Source: Cerrena zonata
Taxonomy: Eukaryota; Basidiomycota; Agaricomycetes; Polyporales; Cerrenaceae
DNA length: 64,000 bases
Reading direction: 5' to 3'
Assembly: GCA_038087015.1 (NCBI GenBank)
Contig: JASBNA010000031.1
Location: 310,001-374,000 of the forward strand
Shown here: positions 49,509 through 61,458 of the stretch, one piece after another
Layout of the letters: each line of letters begins with the position of its first letter
Numbering within the stretch: position 1 is the stretch's first letter
Notes under the pieces: model-generated
Told to the model about the DNA's origin: nothing
Databases searched by the model: none
Seen by the model: only the letters and a program-made list of their open reading frames with translations
Program-made: the position numbers and the translations under genes

Positions 49509-50170
49509 GAAGGTAACGTGGGGGACTTGTGGTGATAACCTTCGACTTTAAGGCTACCTGTATAAATCATGTATCGATACAGCCTCGCATGTTGATTTAC
49601 GGCGGCGAGCTATATTATGTACAATGGAAGCTATCGTGAGTGCTTTAAGGTTTGTACCACTAGGAAGTGGGTCGGACGCATTAATGGCAGATACACGAGG
49701 AGGAGGGCAGAGGAAGACACGACAGCGCCTTTTTATGTGTCTCGCTAAACCAGATGAACCAAGTTCCCATAACTAGTCATAAACTTTCTTTTAACCAGAC
49801 TGCGAAGACTAGTATTGGTATTGTACTTCCAGATCTTCTGCTTGAGGCTGGATTTATGTTATGTATCTCTCCGACTCCCAATATAGATCTACACACTTGA
49901 GATTGCTATCCCGTCATCACGCCACTCCAGGAGATGAAATTAGTATGCTAGGATACGTGCAACTGCCGCATTGTGTCGTCGTGTCTTCAGGATCAGCCGT
50001 CTCTTTGAGCTACTCTTCATCTTAGAGGCAACACGCACCACACCATGAGCCGAAGATCCTGCTCTGTGCGCGACGACGTAGGTGACGCCCCTATACTCAG
50101 TATGTTATAGGCAGAACTTGCCAGACCCTGGTCGCATACTCGTACGGTACCCTATACTATCAAATACTAT
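49509..50170. other. Divergent promoter region between WAGD members F and G
   Basis: About 660 nt. An earlier ATG at 50045 could start member G through a very short 33-nt intron, but the ATG at 50171 in the long frame is simpler. No other feature is visible. Confidence 0.35.
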
Positions 50171-51597
50171 GCAGGAGAAGTCAAATCTGCACTTCGCCTC
50201 TGTCGAAGCTTCAGGTAGTGTCACACTGCTGCGGGACAACATTTGGCACATACAGCTTCTCCTACTGTCCATACTCACTGCCCTTAACGAGTTGAAGAAG
50301 CTGAAGTTGACTTCAAGAAGGCTGAAGCTACTCGAAGAGTTAGCGATTAATTGGGAAATTCACTGCTCGGTGAGTGTATCCTGAATAATTCAACAAATTA
50401 TCGCTTTCTGACTCAGTTGTTTGCTAGACGTTCAGAGGACTTGTATTCCGATCACGCCGAGAGGCTGAGTGCATTCTCAGCAACGTCAGACGTACGTAGG
50501 CTGTTTAGTATGTCTGAGCCACTAATGATATTGATGAATGAGCGGTAGGAGTGGAGCGTTGTGTAGGCCAGATGGGATCGGATCCTCACGATAATTCCGA
50601 GCTTCTCAATGAGCTTGGAGAATTTATGACAGTGTGTTCTTTATATAATTTCTTTTACTAAATACTAATCCTCCAAGGAAGTCCTCTGTCCGCTTCAAGC
50701 GACGAGCGCAACAGATTGTAGACGACATCAAGATACTTGAAAGTGATATATCTATCGCCCTTGATAGTCTGAAGTCCTTAGTGGACGACAGACCGCTCAG
50801 AGCGATTCTATTCAGCACAATTGCGGACGCGCATGACGAGTATGTTAAAATATACTGCAGGTAGGGGTCCTATCATCCTGTTCCCTTCGAATGATGGTTA
50901 AAATTGGGCGTCGGTAGAATAGAGCAGGATGTTAGTCTATTTTATCTTATCTCCACCGCTTGATTAATCTCTCTACGTCCAGATCTTGGCCCTCAGGGAA
51001 GAACTTCTACGGGTCACTAAATCCGAGTGTTACCAAATAGTCTTCGCTAGTGCATTGTCTACTGAAGCCAGTGAGAACGAAAGCACGGTGAGTACTGTTA
51101 TATTTATCTTGTAAATCGGTATTAAATGCAATGAAACAGAGTGACAATGAAGCAGAAGGTATATTGTTGAAGGGACTTCAAATGCCATTTCGAAGTAACA
51201 GCTCACATCTTAGGTCACGATGAGAAATATTCCAAACGCCCACAAGTAAATGAAAATGCAACCATCCTGACGCGGTCTTGGGTGAATGTCAGTCTTCCGT
51301 TCTAATACGCATCTTAGCACTATTAACTTCATATATTTATTGCTAGGCTATCTCTGAGCTACAACTACTGCATGGGTTCGTCGACTTTGTCGAGTCGACT
51401 AGGAAGATTCCTGACAAGGTAATGTTCACAATGTGACAAGGTACTACGGCTCATACTTAGTAAACAAAACGTTTCAGAAAATGGCAAACAAGCTCCTATC
51501 TGCACGAATTCAGAACGTCCTCAAAGCCAATAACTTGACCGATCAAATCGCTTCTAATATCGAGATTGCCATTTACTCCCAACTACCTGTATTGTGA
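50171..51597 (+). CDS. WAGD helical family member G (divergent)
   Basis: Start ATG 50171 (MQEKSNLHFASVEASG), stop TGA 51597. The N-terminal exon is a leucine-rich helix (LSILTALNELKKLKLTSRRL). The exon in the position of the signature is longer (75 nt, LFARRSEDLYSDHAERLSAF) and has lost the W and AGD residues. The next block, FKRRAQQIVDDIKILESDIS, matches KRRAQDMVDGF of A and KKRAQDIVDDIRELCITI of J very well, so homology is clear. Downstream are ILALREELLRVTKSECYQIV, a charged linker, and AISELQLLHGFVDFVESTRK and IQNVLKANNLTDQIASNIEI near the end. No hydrophobic segment or signal peptide. Junctions around 50860-50990 are uncertain. Confidence 0.5.
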
Positions 51598-52378
51598 TTC
51601 TTTATGACAGATACATGACACTTGGGTCTGAATAATTTGGATACCATAATTTTGTCGACCGTACACACTAGCTGGTCCTTCTGTGTGTTTCCCCGATCTA
51701 ATTTATGCTATTGTAATCCTTTTCGGCTCGGCGACTTTGAAAGTGCCGTTCAAGAACAGGTCAGGAGATATTCCCACCAAGCCATACCTATCTATACGCA
51801 TGAGGATGTCGCGAGGCAGGTTTCCAGTCGCTAGTGACAGAACCTACGAGCATATCCTCCCGTCGGAGTGGACCTCTCACACGTTCTTGTGGTTACATCT
51901 CCTTGGGGAATAGGTACGACTCCATTTTCCATTCGTCCGGCGGCAATTTTGACGGATTCTTTTTCGAGTAACAGCCTTAGCGTTGTAGGGCTTTCTCAAG
52001 ACGCTTGTACCCTTTCACAGAACATCACAGGAGCAGCAAATAATCCTCTTATCCAAGACTAAGCTAGAGATGTGCGCGTCTGAGAGGTACCCGGCTATGT
52101 CCACGTACGTCATTTTTGCACAGACCCGTTTGAAGTTCGTATGGATGAACCTAACTTTGGGTAACAAGTCATCCAATGAACAGCTTTGTCATTAGCTCCA
52201 GACATCGCATTAGCAGTCGCTATTTTCGGCATCCCGACAATATCGTTAGCGTCTGAATTCTTCCTTGGACTTCTGTGGCCGCCACCGACTACAGCAATGG
52301 AGTGGAAATCCGTTATATAAGGATGTAAATGGAGTTTTAGAGCCCATTGCCTCGCACTCATTCTATTCGTTCTACAGG
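51598..52378. other. Intergenic stretch with unsupported ORFs
   Basis: About 780 nt. Open frames at 51683-51913 and 51868-52062 overlap in different frames and have no ATG context, splice signals or family motif that I can support. The right end is the promoter of member H. Confidence 0.3.
52314..52320 (+). promoter_or_regulatory. TATA box of WAGD member H
   Basis: TATATAA, 59 nt before the ATG at 52379. Members K and L have equivalent boxes at nearly the same distance. Confidence 0.55.
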
Positions 52379-53375
52379 ATGCCCGCTCTTATTGTCACCG
52401 CTACTTGCCCTGATGCTTACGCAGTAATTTCAAACCAATTTTCGGAACTCCAGAGGCGCGAAAAAGCACTCAGATCCATACCCAGCCGTCTAAGTATCTT
52501 TGAGCCTCACTTGGCAAACAGCATCGAGGAGGAATTTATTCAAGTATGTTGAGCTCGCTCCTAGTATTGTAGATCTATTGTTTCTAAACGCATTCAGGTC
52601 CAATGTGGTCTCGATAATCTCAATCTGAGAGACGTTGCTAGCTGTTGCCAAAGCGTGATAGCTGGTAAGTCCACTCTCCACTTGTCTGTAATACCGATAC
52701 TCATGTTACCATCTAGATATCCGAACTGTTACTACCACCACCAATAGTCATGAATCTTCCTGTCATCTTAATATTTACAGTAAGGTAAGCTCTATGATCG
52801 GATGCACTTCGGCTCGATTTAATCTTTTGTATAGACATTACAGCAGCAATCCAACCAGTTTCACCTTTCCGCAAATGCATTTAAGAAGTCTTGCGAGAAT
52901 TTCCTTTGCTTCCTCGAAGATAAGTCCGAGGATATACATGGTTGTGAGGAGTCAGATAGGCATCCCCATCGTCCTGAACATCGGAAGATTGATCTTGGGA
53001 AAATGTTTGGCGTATGTTGGCATTTGATTTACTCTGTTGTATGTCGTCTAACAGCATACTTGCAGCGGTCAGGCCCAAGAACGAGACATGATAGACACCA
53101 ACTGTCACAAAGCCAACCCAAAGCTATTCAAGCTATGGTCATAGACTGCGAAGCATTTATGGGAGGACTCGGGGTTTTCTCCGACCTTTTCAATCAGCTA
53201 ATCCAAGAGGTCGCAAAATATAACCTTCTTGTGTCTCGAAGAAACGTGAGTTGCTGTGGAGAGCTCAGAGCTCCGTTCTCCTAACTCATGATCGTCTCAG
53301 GTAACACGCAACCAGGCTGAGCGACTCAGCGAATGGCTTACAAATATGCAATCGATACTCCAGAATTATCAATAG
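52379..53375 (+). CDS. WAGD helical family member H (short subgroup)
   Basis: Start ATG 52379 (MPALIVTATCPDAYAVIS), stop TAG 53375; about six exons in phase give roughly 260 residues. The exon in the signature position is 52598-52664, 67 nt, phase 0 to 1, encoding LNLRDVASCCQSVIA: one codon longer than the 64-nt type, with RDVA kept. The C-terminal part, AFMGGLGVFSDLFNQLIQEV then ERLSEWLTNMQSILQNYQ, is the hallmark of the H/K/L subgroup (FxGxL-x-x-hxDhF-x-x-L, WL, terminal Y). A polar Cys-, His- and Arg-rich stretch occupies the middle (52870-53140), where A and B have the hydrophobic segment. No signal peptide. Confidence 0.58.
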
Positions 53376-53587
53376 GAAATACGCGTCGAAAATGTGTTAC
53401 ATGCCGTGCACTACATATTGTAGTATATGATCTCGCTACTCAAGGTAGTAATAGTACATTAACCATGTATTTATATTGTTTTCTGATATACCTCGAGTAC
53501 CCTTTCAAACGATTGAAGTGATATCTTGATTGATTCGATATGTTTTTCGTGTTTCTGGAACATAGTAGGTCAGGCAGGATCGAGTCT

Positions 53588-54728
53588 TTAACAAGGAACC
53601 TCTACTTTATCGTCAAATGCGTGAGTGTCTAATAATGCTCTAACGTCATTATTAGCCATGTATAATATCTAGGGCAAGGGTCAGACACAGCCGTACAACA
53701 TAAAAGATAGAGATCCGACATACCTTAGCATAAATGTACACGAAGATATACGCATTATTCGTCATAGAATCGATTGCTTCTTGGATAAGCTCAAGCCTTG
53801 AGTCACTACTAAAAGAAACGATCCTCGAGGAGACTGTGTCTCGTACGGTAGATAGTACTAAAGAAACATTAGCAAGTAAACTATTGGGAAAATATCATCA
53901 CCGTGAGCTTACAGGACAGAACCGTGACGCTCTTGACATTAAGTGTCGCATGACTCCTGTGAGCGGAATCCACAGCGACTGAAAATGTCCCCGTTCCTTT
54001 CAAAGATGGTATATCATATTCGTTGCTTGAGTAGCTCGTCCCCATGTTCCACAATCGTTTGGATACCCATGTAGTTACTCCAGACACAAGGCTGGCACAC
54101 TGGGTGAAGACAGCTGAGAGCTAAGGTCTCTTTTATACACAAGTGGATCGCCTGTAATGATTCAGAAATCCGTACCGTATTTCCATAGATGCGTTTCCTT
54201 CGAACAGTCCTGAAGTCTTTACTAAACTGGTCAAGTTGTTCCAGTAAATTCTTGGCTCCTTCGACCTTCTCTGTGACGCACTAAGTGATATTTAGATGCA
54301 CAATGTCTCTATCAGAACCAGTGGTCTTCTACCTTTATCCAATCATCCAGGGTCGCAGTATCTACTACGGGGGTTGTTTCTTTCTTCTCGAGCGATTCAA
54401 TCACAACGCAGCGAAGATCTAGGAGTTGTCTGTGAGGGGGCGAAATTAAATTCCTGATTAAACCTACCAACAATAGCAGCACGAATTTCGCCAGCTACAT
54501 CCTTGCACTCCCATGGAAGAGGAATGAATACCTGAGGAATTGTCAATGAGTTATTTTGATACCTGGATTATGTGGAACGAGGCATACATCAAGGACGTCA
54601 CTGAACTCCTTCGAAATATTTGGGTCAGGCGATCCTTTCATATGAGAAAGATGTTTATAGATGTCTCGACATTGGGAAGACAAAGCTTGGAGAGCGAGCT
54701 TCACAGAATCAGATCCTCGGTCAGTCAT
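53588..54728 (-). CDS. WAGD helical family member I
   Basis: Start ATG 54728 (MTDRGSDSVKLALQALSS), which aligns with the N-termini of A and D; stop TAA 53590-53588. The signature exon 54531-54468 is 64 nt (WECKDVAGEIRAAIV) and is followed by an 86-nt exon ending DDWIK when the CTCCTAG acceptor is used; the nearer acceptor would give a stop. Next come EGAKNLLEQLDQFSKDFRTV, a segment CASLVSGVTTWVSK that is mildly hydrophobic, and the last exons LELIQEAIDSMTNNAYIFVY and ILYMANNDVRALLDTHAFDD. The C-terminus lacks the EYQ ending. Junctions between 54170 and 54090 are uncertain. Confidence 0.55.
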
Positions 54729-55389
54729 AGCTTCGTATGCAGTACGTAGTAGATGAAAACGGTGAGAACTGGTAAGCACTCTCCGACCCTTGCAGTATAA
54801 GAGGGCAAAGCTCCCGATGGTTAACGTGTTCGGCTGACGTGAAGGGTGATATAGTATAACCTGAGCTTGGTCAGTGGTAAAGGGCAACGAACGATCCAAT
54901 ATCCGTACTGCACGTACCGTGAATTCTTTGTTCCGAACTTCCGCCTCTGGGGGATTAGGATAGTCATACAGTATGCATTAGTAAGTTCGTATCCGCACCA
55001 TTGGGAATCTGAAATGAAAACATGTTGAGAAATCGTGTTAGGATGCGGACACCTTCAAAATCTTCAGGCTTCGAAACTCTGTCAGTGCCAACAAGGAACG
55101 ACGGCCGGCTAACAATGCAGCGCTCGTACCATGCCTTGTGCCAATTACCTAGCGTCAGAGAACTGAATGTTAGCTTCCTGATGTACACAGCCCGACATGC
55201 ACTATACCAACTTCTCCTCATATACTGTACAGCAAGGCTCTATATCTTTAAAGCCAGCTGTTTCATGTGATGCCGTCTATAAAAGAATAGGTGGCACTAG
55301 CTTGGTTACTGCAACTTGACAAGCACCATTTCCCTTTAACCTACGTCTTGCGCTCACTTGCTTACCAGCAGAATCAACCCAGTGGAGCA
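54729..55389. other. Divergent promoter region between WAGD members I and J
   Basis: About 660 nt. A TATAAAA box at 55278-55284 lies 106 nt before the ATG of member J. A minus-strand 85-codon frame (55221-54964) is open from an ATG but has no supporting motif. Confidence 0.35.
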
Positions 55390-56849
55390 ATGTCTGAATC
55401 AAATTCCAAACAGCCAAACTCGACAGACAAGATTTGGACTATGCAACGTTTGCTAGTCTCCGTTCCGGGGTGCCTAAAGGACATTAGAGGAATGAAGCCT
55501 ACCGGAGATATGCTAACAGAGTTCAAGCGTTTCGAGATTAAATGGCAAGATGTGGCAAAGGTAAGCAACGCATTTTCAAGGCAGTGGCACAGTGAGCTAA
55601 CGACTTGAATGTTTGAACTTGAACCCTATAACACCCAGGCCATCAAAAACATTATGTGGCGCTCACGTGGATTAGCTGAACGTGTTTGTGACGCTGCTGA
55701 AGGTTACCAACTCCCTTTTCGGACTCCGAACACGTTCAATACTGATCGTCCTGTTGAATGCTAGACTTGGACGGGGTAGTATCTACTTATACGGAATTGG
55801 ACCAGCTATGTGTTCACATCGAAGACTTCCAAAAGGTACGCATTCACTGACACGAAGGCAAACAAACACTAACAATAATTGGATGATTTAAAGGAAATAG
55901 GACGTTGTAAAAAGCGAGCGCAAGACATTGTGGATGATATACGGGAACTGTGTATTACGATCCATGATCTTCATAAAGACCTAGTGTTTTCTGCCAAGCA
56001 CAGACTCTTCGATCGTCTTTGGGGCATTCTATCCCATGAGACAACTGAACGTCACGTAAAAACGAAGACGGTCTTGCAAACGTGAGTCATACATTGATGT
56101 ATCTTTCTCATCAATTTTGATTCTAAGACCTACAATTATTGCAGTATGGAGACCCAGGTACACAACCCAGGTGATCATGATGCCGCGTCAGCTGAGTATA
56201 ACTTAGATTATGGATCTTCAATCGATACTACGCAGCTGGACTTGTGAAGATATACTATATTCAGATGTTACTGAAACGACCAATCAAGGCAAAATTGGTG
56301 ATCCTAGTACAAATGTACGTGTCGATAATATACCAGGCGCCATCATTGAGCTCAACGGTTTCCCTTATAGCTCTTTTCTTCCAGAGAAAACAATCTTAAT
56401 GTAACGGGGTCCAATTCGGATCCTTCCGCTCATGATGTGGCCGAACGGACACTATTGGCAAAAGCTTGGACCGCGGTATGGCAGAGAAAAACCTTGACAC
56501 ATCAATATGCTTACTTGATGCGCCTTACAGATTGTGGCTGATATTGTGGTCCTCGACGATACACTTACCATGGTTCTATCCGGACAAGAGGCAAGTCATC
56601 GAGAATTCATATTGTATCTTCAGTGAGGTGCTCATCATAATTAGATCATGTTTATGGATCGTCTGAAGAAGATCTCGAAAACCAATCGAAACATCGATAA
56701 CTTTGCACAAGATATTCGCCGAGCTGCGAACACACAGCGGAGCCTTAGGGCTTCCTGAGTTGTTCTCCCCACACCGGGTACTCATGAGAAAGTATCATGA
56801 CATTGTCACAATATCACAATTGCCTGTTATTTCGTGTGAAGAAATATAG
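55390..56849 (+). CDS. WAGD helical family member J, frame doubtful in the 3' half
   Basis: Start ATG 55390 (MSESNSKQPNSTDKIW), TATA box at 55278. Exon 1 ends FEIKWQDVAK. The signature exon is 55639-55702, exactly 64 nt, but the motif is weakened (WRSRGLAERVCDAAE). The next exon is 71 nt, still 2 mod 3. Then EIGRCKKRAQDIVDDIRELC, nearly identical in its core to member G. The 3' half has recognisable pieces (LQSILRSWTCEDILYSDV, VADIVVLDDTLTMVLSGQE, a last exon to TAG 56847-56849), but I could not keep one frame through 56320-56380: every acceptor tried gives an early stop or the wrong phase. The gene may be degenerating, or may end early at a stop near 56250. Confidence 0.45.
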
Positions 56850-57537
56850 CATCGTATGGTTATCTGGCTCAAGGATTCGTTGCTCTATCGTAGACGGAGC
56901 AATCAGATCGCCGTCTGGCTGTGTCTTTTGTACGCTTACACTTGAAGACCTTTTTGGATGTGCATGGGGACTTAAAACATGAGGCAGCGTTTAGTTGGGA
57001 GTGGCCTTTCACTTGTCGGCGTTATAGTTTGACATTCACAGATGACAGATGAATGTTGGCTATAACCGGGAAAGAGGCTGTAACAACTTCCATTCCTTCT
57101 ATTCTTGACTACGCTAGCTCGTTGTGATTGGATTGTGATCTTGCCCACGCGAAGTACTCATGTCGCTCAGCATGTGCGTCTTCTTTCGCTAACTTCCAGT
57201 CGCGCCTAATGTCCCAGTTCCAGCCCATTCCTAGCAGCTTGAATGCTGTTCAATAGACCCCTTACAAACACAGCGTAGCCTTGGTGACGTCTTGGCTTCT
57301 CATGGGAATATTCAACTTGAGGTACCTGATTACGCTTGCGCCACTAGCACCAATTCGGGACGATGCCTAGCATAGCAGTACTTCGCTACTGTTCAACACC
57401 GACGCGAGAAGAACTCGTCTCACAGCGATGAGAACGGAATCATTATCGCCGAATATGCAAAAAATAAGGGTATATAATGCCTGTCCTGATAACACCTCAA
57501 CTATTACTGTTTCTTCAACTCGAAACGGGATCGGGAA
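56850..57537. other. Intergenic stretch before WAGD member K
   Basis: About 690 nt with no supported coding frame. It ends with the TATA box of member K. Confidence 0.35.
57471..57477 (+). promoter_or_regulatory. TATA box of WAGD member K
   Basis: TATATAA, 61 nt after which (from its last base) the ATG at 57538 begins; same spacing as in members H and L. Confidence 0.6.
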
Positions 57538-58521
57538 ATGAGCTTTGAACAGGTTCGAGCATCCGAGGCTGTTGAAGTCGCCACTTCTGAGCTCCAACAG
57601 CTATCCAAAGCTCTTGATCAGCTTCGAGAAACTCTTGACTCCTTGAAAGGACGTACAACGAACCAAGGAACAGCGCTCAAAGATGCCGTGCGGAACCTAC
57701 GAGGGGTATATATGACTTTCTACTTCATACTACAACAAACTCATCTAATGAAATTTAGATCCTCGACGAAGATATAATTGGCAAATCAAGAAGAATGTCC
57801 GTTGATTGCATCGCTGCCTCTGCTCGTAGGTTCAATTGGTATTTATGCTACTTGAGAATGCTTACGAGATCGAACAGATATCCTTACACAGCTAGATGGC
57901 TTGAGAGATCTGAATGCGAACAACGCTTATAATAGTCTACGAGACGATATTGTTGTATGTATATTACCACCCTTTCATATCAGAGCTTCATAAGCATTGT
58001 TATAACAGTCTTTGCAACAAACCCGAACGAATGTTAGATCAGAAATCAGGGCGTTGCAAGGTCGGGTGACCCCCTTCACGGATATAATTGATCAAGTAGA
58101 AACTGGACTAGTTGAACAAACCCCTCAACCCCGTCGTCATAAGACGCCAATATTCTCCTGGTCCCATAAGGTATGTATATCTCAGAATTATGTTATTATA
58201 TCTTGATTCTTATCTCTAGGGGTGGTCAGCACTCTGCAGGGAAGGATAACAAAATTCCCCTGACGAAAGCGTTAAAGACGGCATCCGCTGACTTCGATGG
58301 TGTATTGGGTGCACTGCGAATCTTTGAAGACTTCCATAAACATTTGCACGAAGAGCTAGAAGCCTTATCATCCAACAACGAGGTGAGAATGGTGTGGATT
58401 TTTGGAGTCTATATAACTCATTAAGGTTCCATAGTTCAAGGAGCAGGACGTCAAGGCCGTGACTCTGTGGCTCAAAGGAATGTCTGATGCATTTTCCGAG
58501 TATCGGGACTTGGTCGTGTAA
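57538..58521 (+). CDS. WAGD helical family member K (short subgroup)
   Basis: Start ATG 57538 (MSFEQVRASEAVEVATSE), stop TAA 58521. The N-terminal exon is a classic coiled coil (SELQQLSKALDQLRETLDSL). The signature-position exon 57759-57825 is 67 nt, phase 0 to 1, as in member H, and is followed by a 77-nt exon. The middle is helical (RTNVRSEIRALQGRVTPFTD). The C-terminus carries the H/K/L motif: FDGVLGALRIFEDFHKHLHE, then VTLWLKGMSDAFSEYRDLVV. To reach it in frame the intron near 58160-58217 needs a weak GTCCCA donor; the stronger GTATGT donor next to it leads to a stop after nine codons. So the gene is either spliced at a poor site or slightly broken. Confidence 0.5.
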
Positions 58522-60175
58522 TCATGATCGCCCTTGTAAGAGTGCACAATACCATTTGGACTGACGTTAAGAGATCCTTGAACTGTGACCGACTTCTTTA
58601 ACATCAAAATTAAATGTGCAATCTGTTATATTAAGGGGACAATACCTGCGTAGAAAATCTATTACATAGCCGCTCGGATATAAATCCGGGATCTATCCAT
58701 CGCGAAGTCTAAATTCGCTGATCCCCGTACCCCTTGTAAAGGGCCGTGTTTCGAACCATCTTAAGTACAGCCAAATAGCGTTAGTCCAAAGTAGTAATAT
58801 TTCGGACGCTCCTCTCCTTAGCTGCTTGTTCTGGAAGCACTCGTCTGAGGAGAAGACCTATTGTATACGGGTTGCCGTCACGATATTAATATTTGCTTAC
58901 TGGCTATGAGCTCGAAGATTAATGTATTGTATGTCCTGTGATCATACGGGGCAATGGATCGACCTGAGTAACGACGAAGTCTGTAGACGTGTCAGCACTC
59001 ACACTCATTAAGCCACACCCTGAGATAACCGAGGCTAGTACGTGACGGCGGGAAGGTATGCATGCTACAGGTTCACAACTCGGCGTACTACCACAACCAC
59101 GGGGTCCTGTCGGTGTCAATTATTGGTCAATTACGCCAACAACCTTCCTTCTGTCATAAATTCCGTTGGAAATTGATGATAGAATAGTGAGTTCAAAATT
59201 ACCCTTAGTACGGAATAACCGCACTGGTGACCTTGAAATAGACTGAAATAGATCTGATTTCAAATATTACAGCAGTGAACTCCCCGATATTGCTTATCGC
59301 AAAGCGGTGGCATGCGTAGTCACAGGTATAGGAGAGTACCAAAGCGCCTTCAAATACCGCTCCTACGACGTGTTGCACAGGGAGTATTCGTTTTGATCCC
59401 ACTCCAATCATTCCAGAGTCGGAGTACGCCGCCCCCGAACCAAAGCTTCATGGACCACAATCTCTCTGTCAAGGATCCCACATCTATAGTAGATTTATTC
59501 TCCCCGTACACCAGCTATAATCATGAACAACGTTTTTGCTGCTTATCTTTCACCCGAAATTCGCTCCCCACCATTTGAAGTGCGACTAGATCAATACCAA
59601 TGATTTGAACTATCTTGTACGCCCCAAGAACAAGAATACTAAACAGTTTCACTGGCAGCGCTACGAAGTACTGAATGACCGGGATCGGACATTGCCGTTC
59701 TACTCCATTTATGACATTCAAAGAGTCGAAGTAGGTTTCATCGCTGGTAAGTGAAATCTTCCGTGATTCTCGGTCAGGAAGCTAGGATGCAATTTTTATT
59801 TATCCTGCATCGTTCCCGTCGACATCGTTGAACGTCTAAGATGTCTGTGGAGACAACAAGCCTTTGCCTGCCAATACCCCTTGACTTACTATATGGCGTA
59901 ATACGACATCCCGCTCCATTCACATGGTGGCTTAAGATGTAGCAACAAGATGAAATGACAGAACGATGCGATGAGATGTCAGTCATATGATGTTCTCAAG
60001 ACAAGACAAGACGTCTTTGGGGTGAGTGGATGCGCCACAGCAGCGCGATAAAGATCTTTCCACTGCATCGGAGGTTAGAGCAAGCGACGAAACCTAAGCT
60101 ACTACAGTATAAAGGATGCGCAATCCCTATCGTTACCAGTAACAGTCCACCTATCCCCAACATCGACAACAGACA
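58522..60175. other. Long intergenic region, nothing recognised
   Basis: About 1.65 kb with several overlapping short open frames on both strands, none with in-phase introns or a motif. It may hide further WAGD relics, but I could not find a signature exon in it. The right end is the promoter of member L. Confidence 0.35.
60108..60113 (+). promoter_or_regulatory. TATA box of WAGD member L
   Basis: TATAAA, 63 nt before the ATG at 60176. Confidence 0.55.
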
Positions 60176-60921
60176 ATGTCGGAAGACAAGGTTGCCCTTT
60201 GCGTCCTGAAGAAGCTCGAAATCAAACTCCGGGATGACCTACTCTCTCTGGATGTATCGGGACAATCCGAACCATTTAGAGTTGAAGGTCCTATCCCAAC
60301 TCCCACCGATCTGGTGAAGTTATGTGCCACAACTGCGAATTGTAAGTCGAATACTTTCCTATCAATGACAAAGACTCACCGAATGGATTAGGCTTCCAAG
60401 AATATGTCGAGACTATCAGAGACGATAATATTTCGAATCAAACTCTTTCGCAACTCTCAAAGCAAAGAAAGGTACGGTCGATCTTGGAAAGGCATTACCA
60501 CATATATCAAGCATCTAACCAAATATTCTAGGAGTTGCAAAGCCCCCATCGTCAGTGCGAGGAAGCAATTCAGAACTTCAGAAAGTTAGGCGACAGCTAT
60601 GCCAGCACCCCTGAGAGACAAGGTCGGCAAGATCTCGTACAGGTAGGTTTCAACCCAACATTCAGTTGCATCTCTCAGTCTCATTATGTTGAAAGGCGGT
60701 ACAAGAATTCCTGGGTGGACTCAGGGTCCTTTCAGACTTCTTTGACCAACTCAACGACTGGCTAATCAACATAGAGTCGTGGATTTCTGAGGATGATGTA
60801 AGTCGCACAGTACCCCCGATACGAAGATGTTAATTGTCGTATATTCCAGTTTCGTGATGAAGACATTGCACCGTTGAAAGAGTGGCTTCATGATGAGGTC
60901 CAGGCTTTCGAAGCATATTGA
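60176..60921 (+). CDS. WAGD-related helical protein L (short subgroup)
   Basis: Start ATG 60176 (MSEDKVALCVLKKLEIKL), stop TGA 60921. Five exons close in phase (first 60176-60341, then from about 60392) to about 175 residues, the shortest member. There is no separate signature exon; the first exon runs through that position with LVKLCATTANCFQEYVETIR. The C-terminal block AVQEFLGGLRVLSDFFDQLN then APLKEWLHDEVQAFEAY is clearly homologous to members H and K. All helical, acidic, no signal peptide or membrane segment. The gene looks intact. It may be a stand-alone form of the C-terminal half of the H/K type. Confidence 0.6.
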
Positions 60922-61458
60922 CGTTGACACCTTGATATGCATAAGTAGATGATATAACTTAACGTCTGAATGAATATAATTTACCTTTCATCCCGACCAT
61001 TTACGGAACGCTGGGTTGAGAACCTCGAAACTATTTGGGGAGAATTTCCGTTTTAAATAGGCCCGAGTTCTTCGGGTTTCCTCTGGATGGTACCAGGCGC
61101 GCAATATGTTCGAAGGTTTGAGAGGTTGAGAACAGTACGCACTGTGCTTCATAGGGCCGTGACGCCTTTGCCGGACGACGGGAAAAGATCAGAAATATAC
61201 AATACAGCGTCGATCCTGATGAAGTTGCCCACAACCAATCTAGTCCATACTTTTGATCTTAACATTTCATGTTCAATATCGCGTGTATCGTGGTTTGATT
61301 TCGACTACGGTGGTAATTATTGTCAGTGCATGGGGTTAATATCGTCGGTGTCTTCAGATTGAACTCCTGTCGTATAAAGCCATGATACAATCACACCCAA
61401 TCTCAGCTCTAAACAGGTTATAACAGCGTGAGTAGTGTGTATTATCAATACGTAGGAT
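60922..61458. other. Intergenic stretch between convergent genes
   Basis: About 540 nt of 3' flanking DNA between WAGD member L and the rhomboid gene. No feature recognised. Confidence 0.35.

Noticed and set aside
51683..52062. Two overlapping plus-strand frames downstream of member G
   Set aside because: They lie in different frames, cannot be spliced together convincingly and show no signature exon or domain.
54964..55221. 85-codon minus-strand ATG frame (MRRSWYSACRAVYIR...) between members I and J
   Set aside because: Protein-like in places but no motif, no in-phase intron, and it lies in the promoter of member J; could be a relic, not supportable as a gene.
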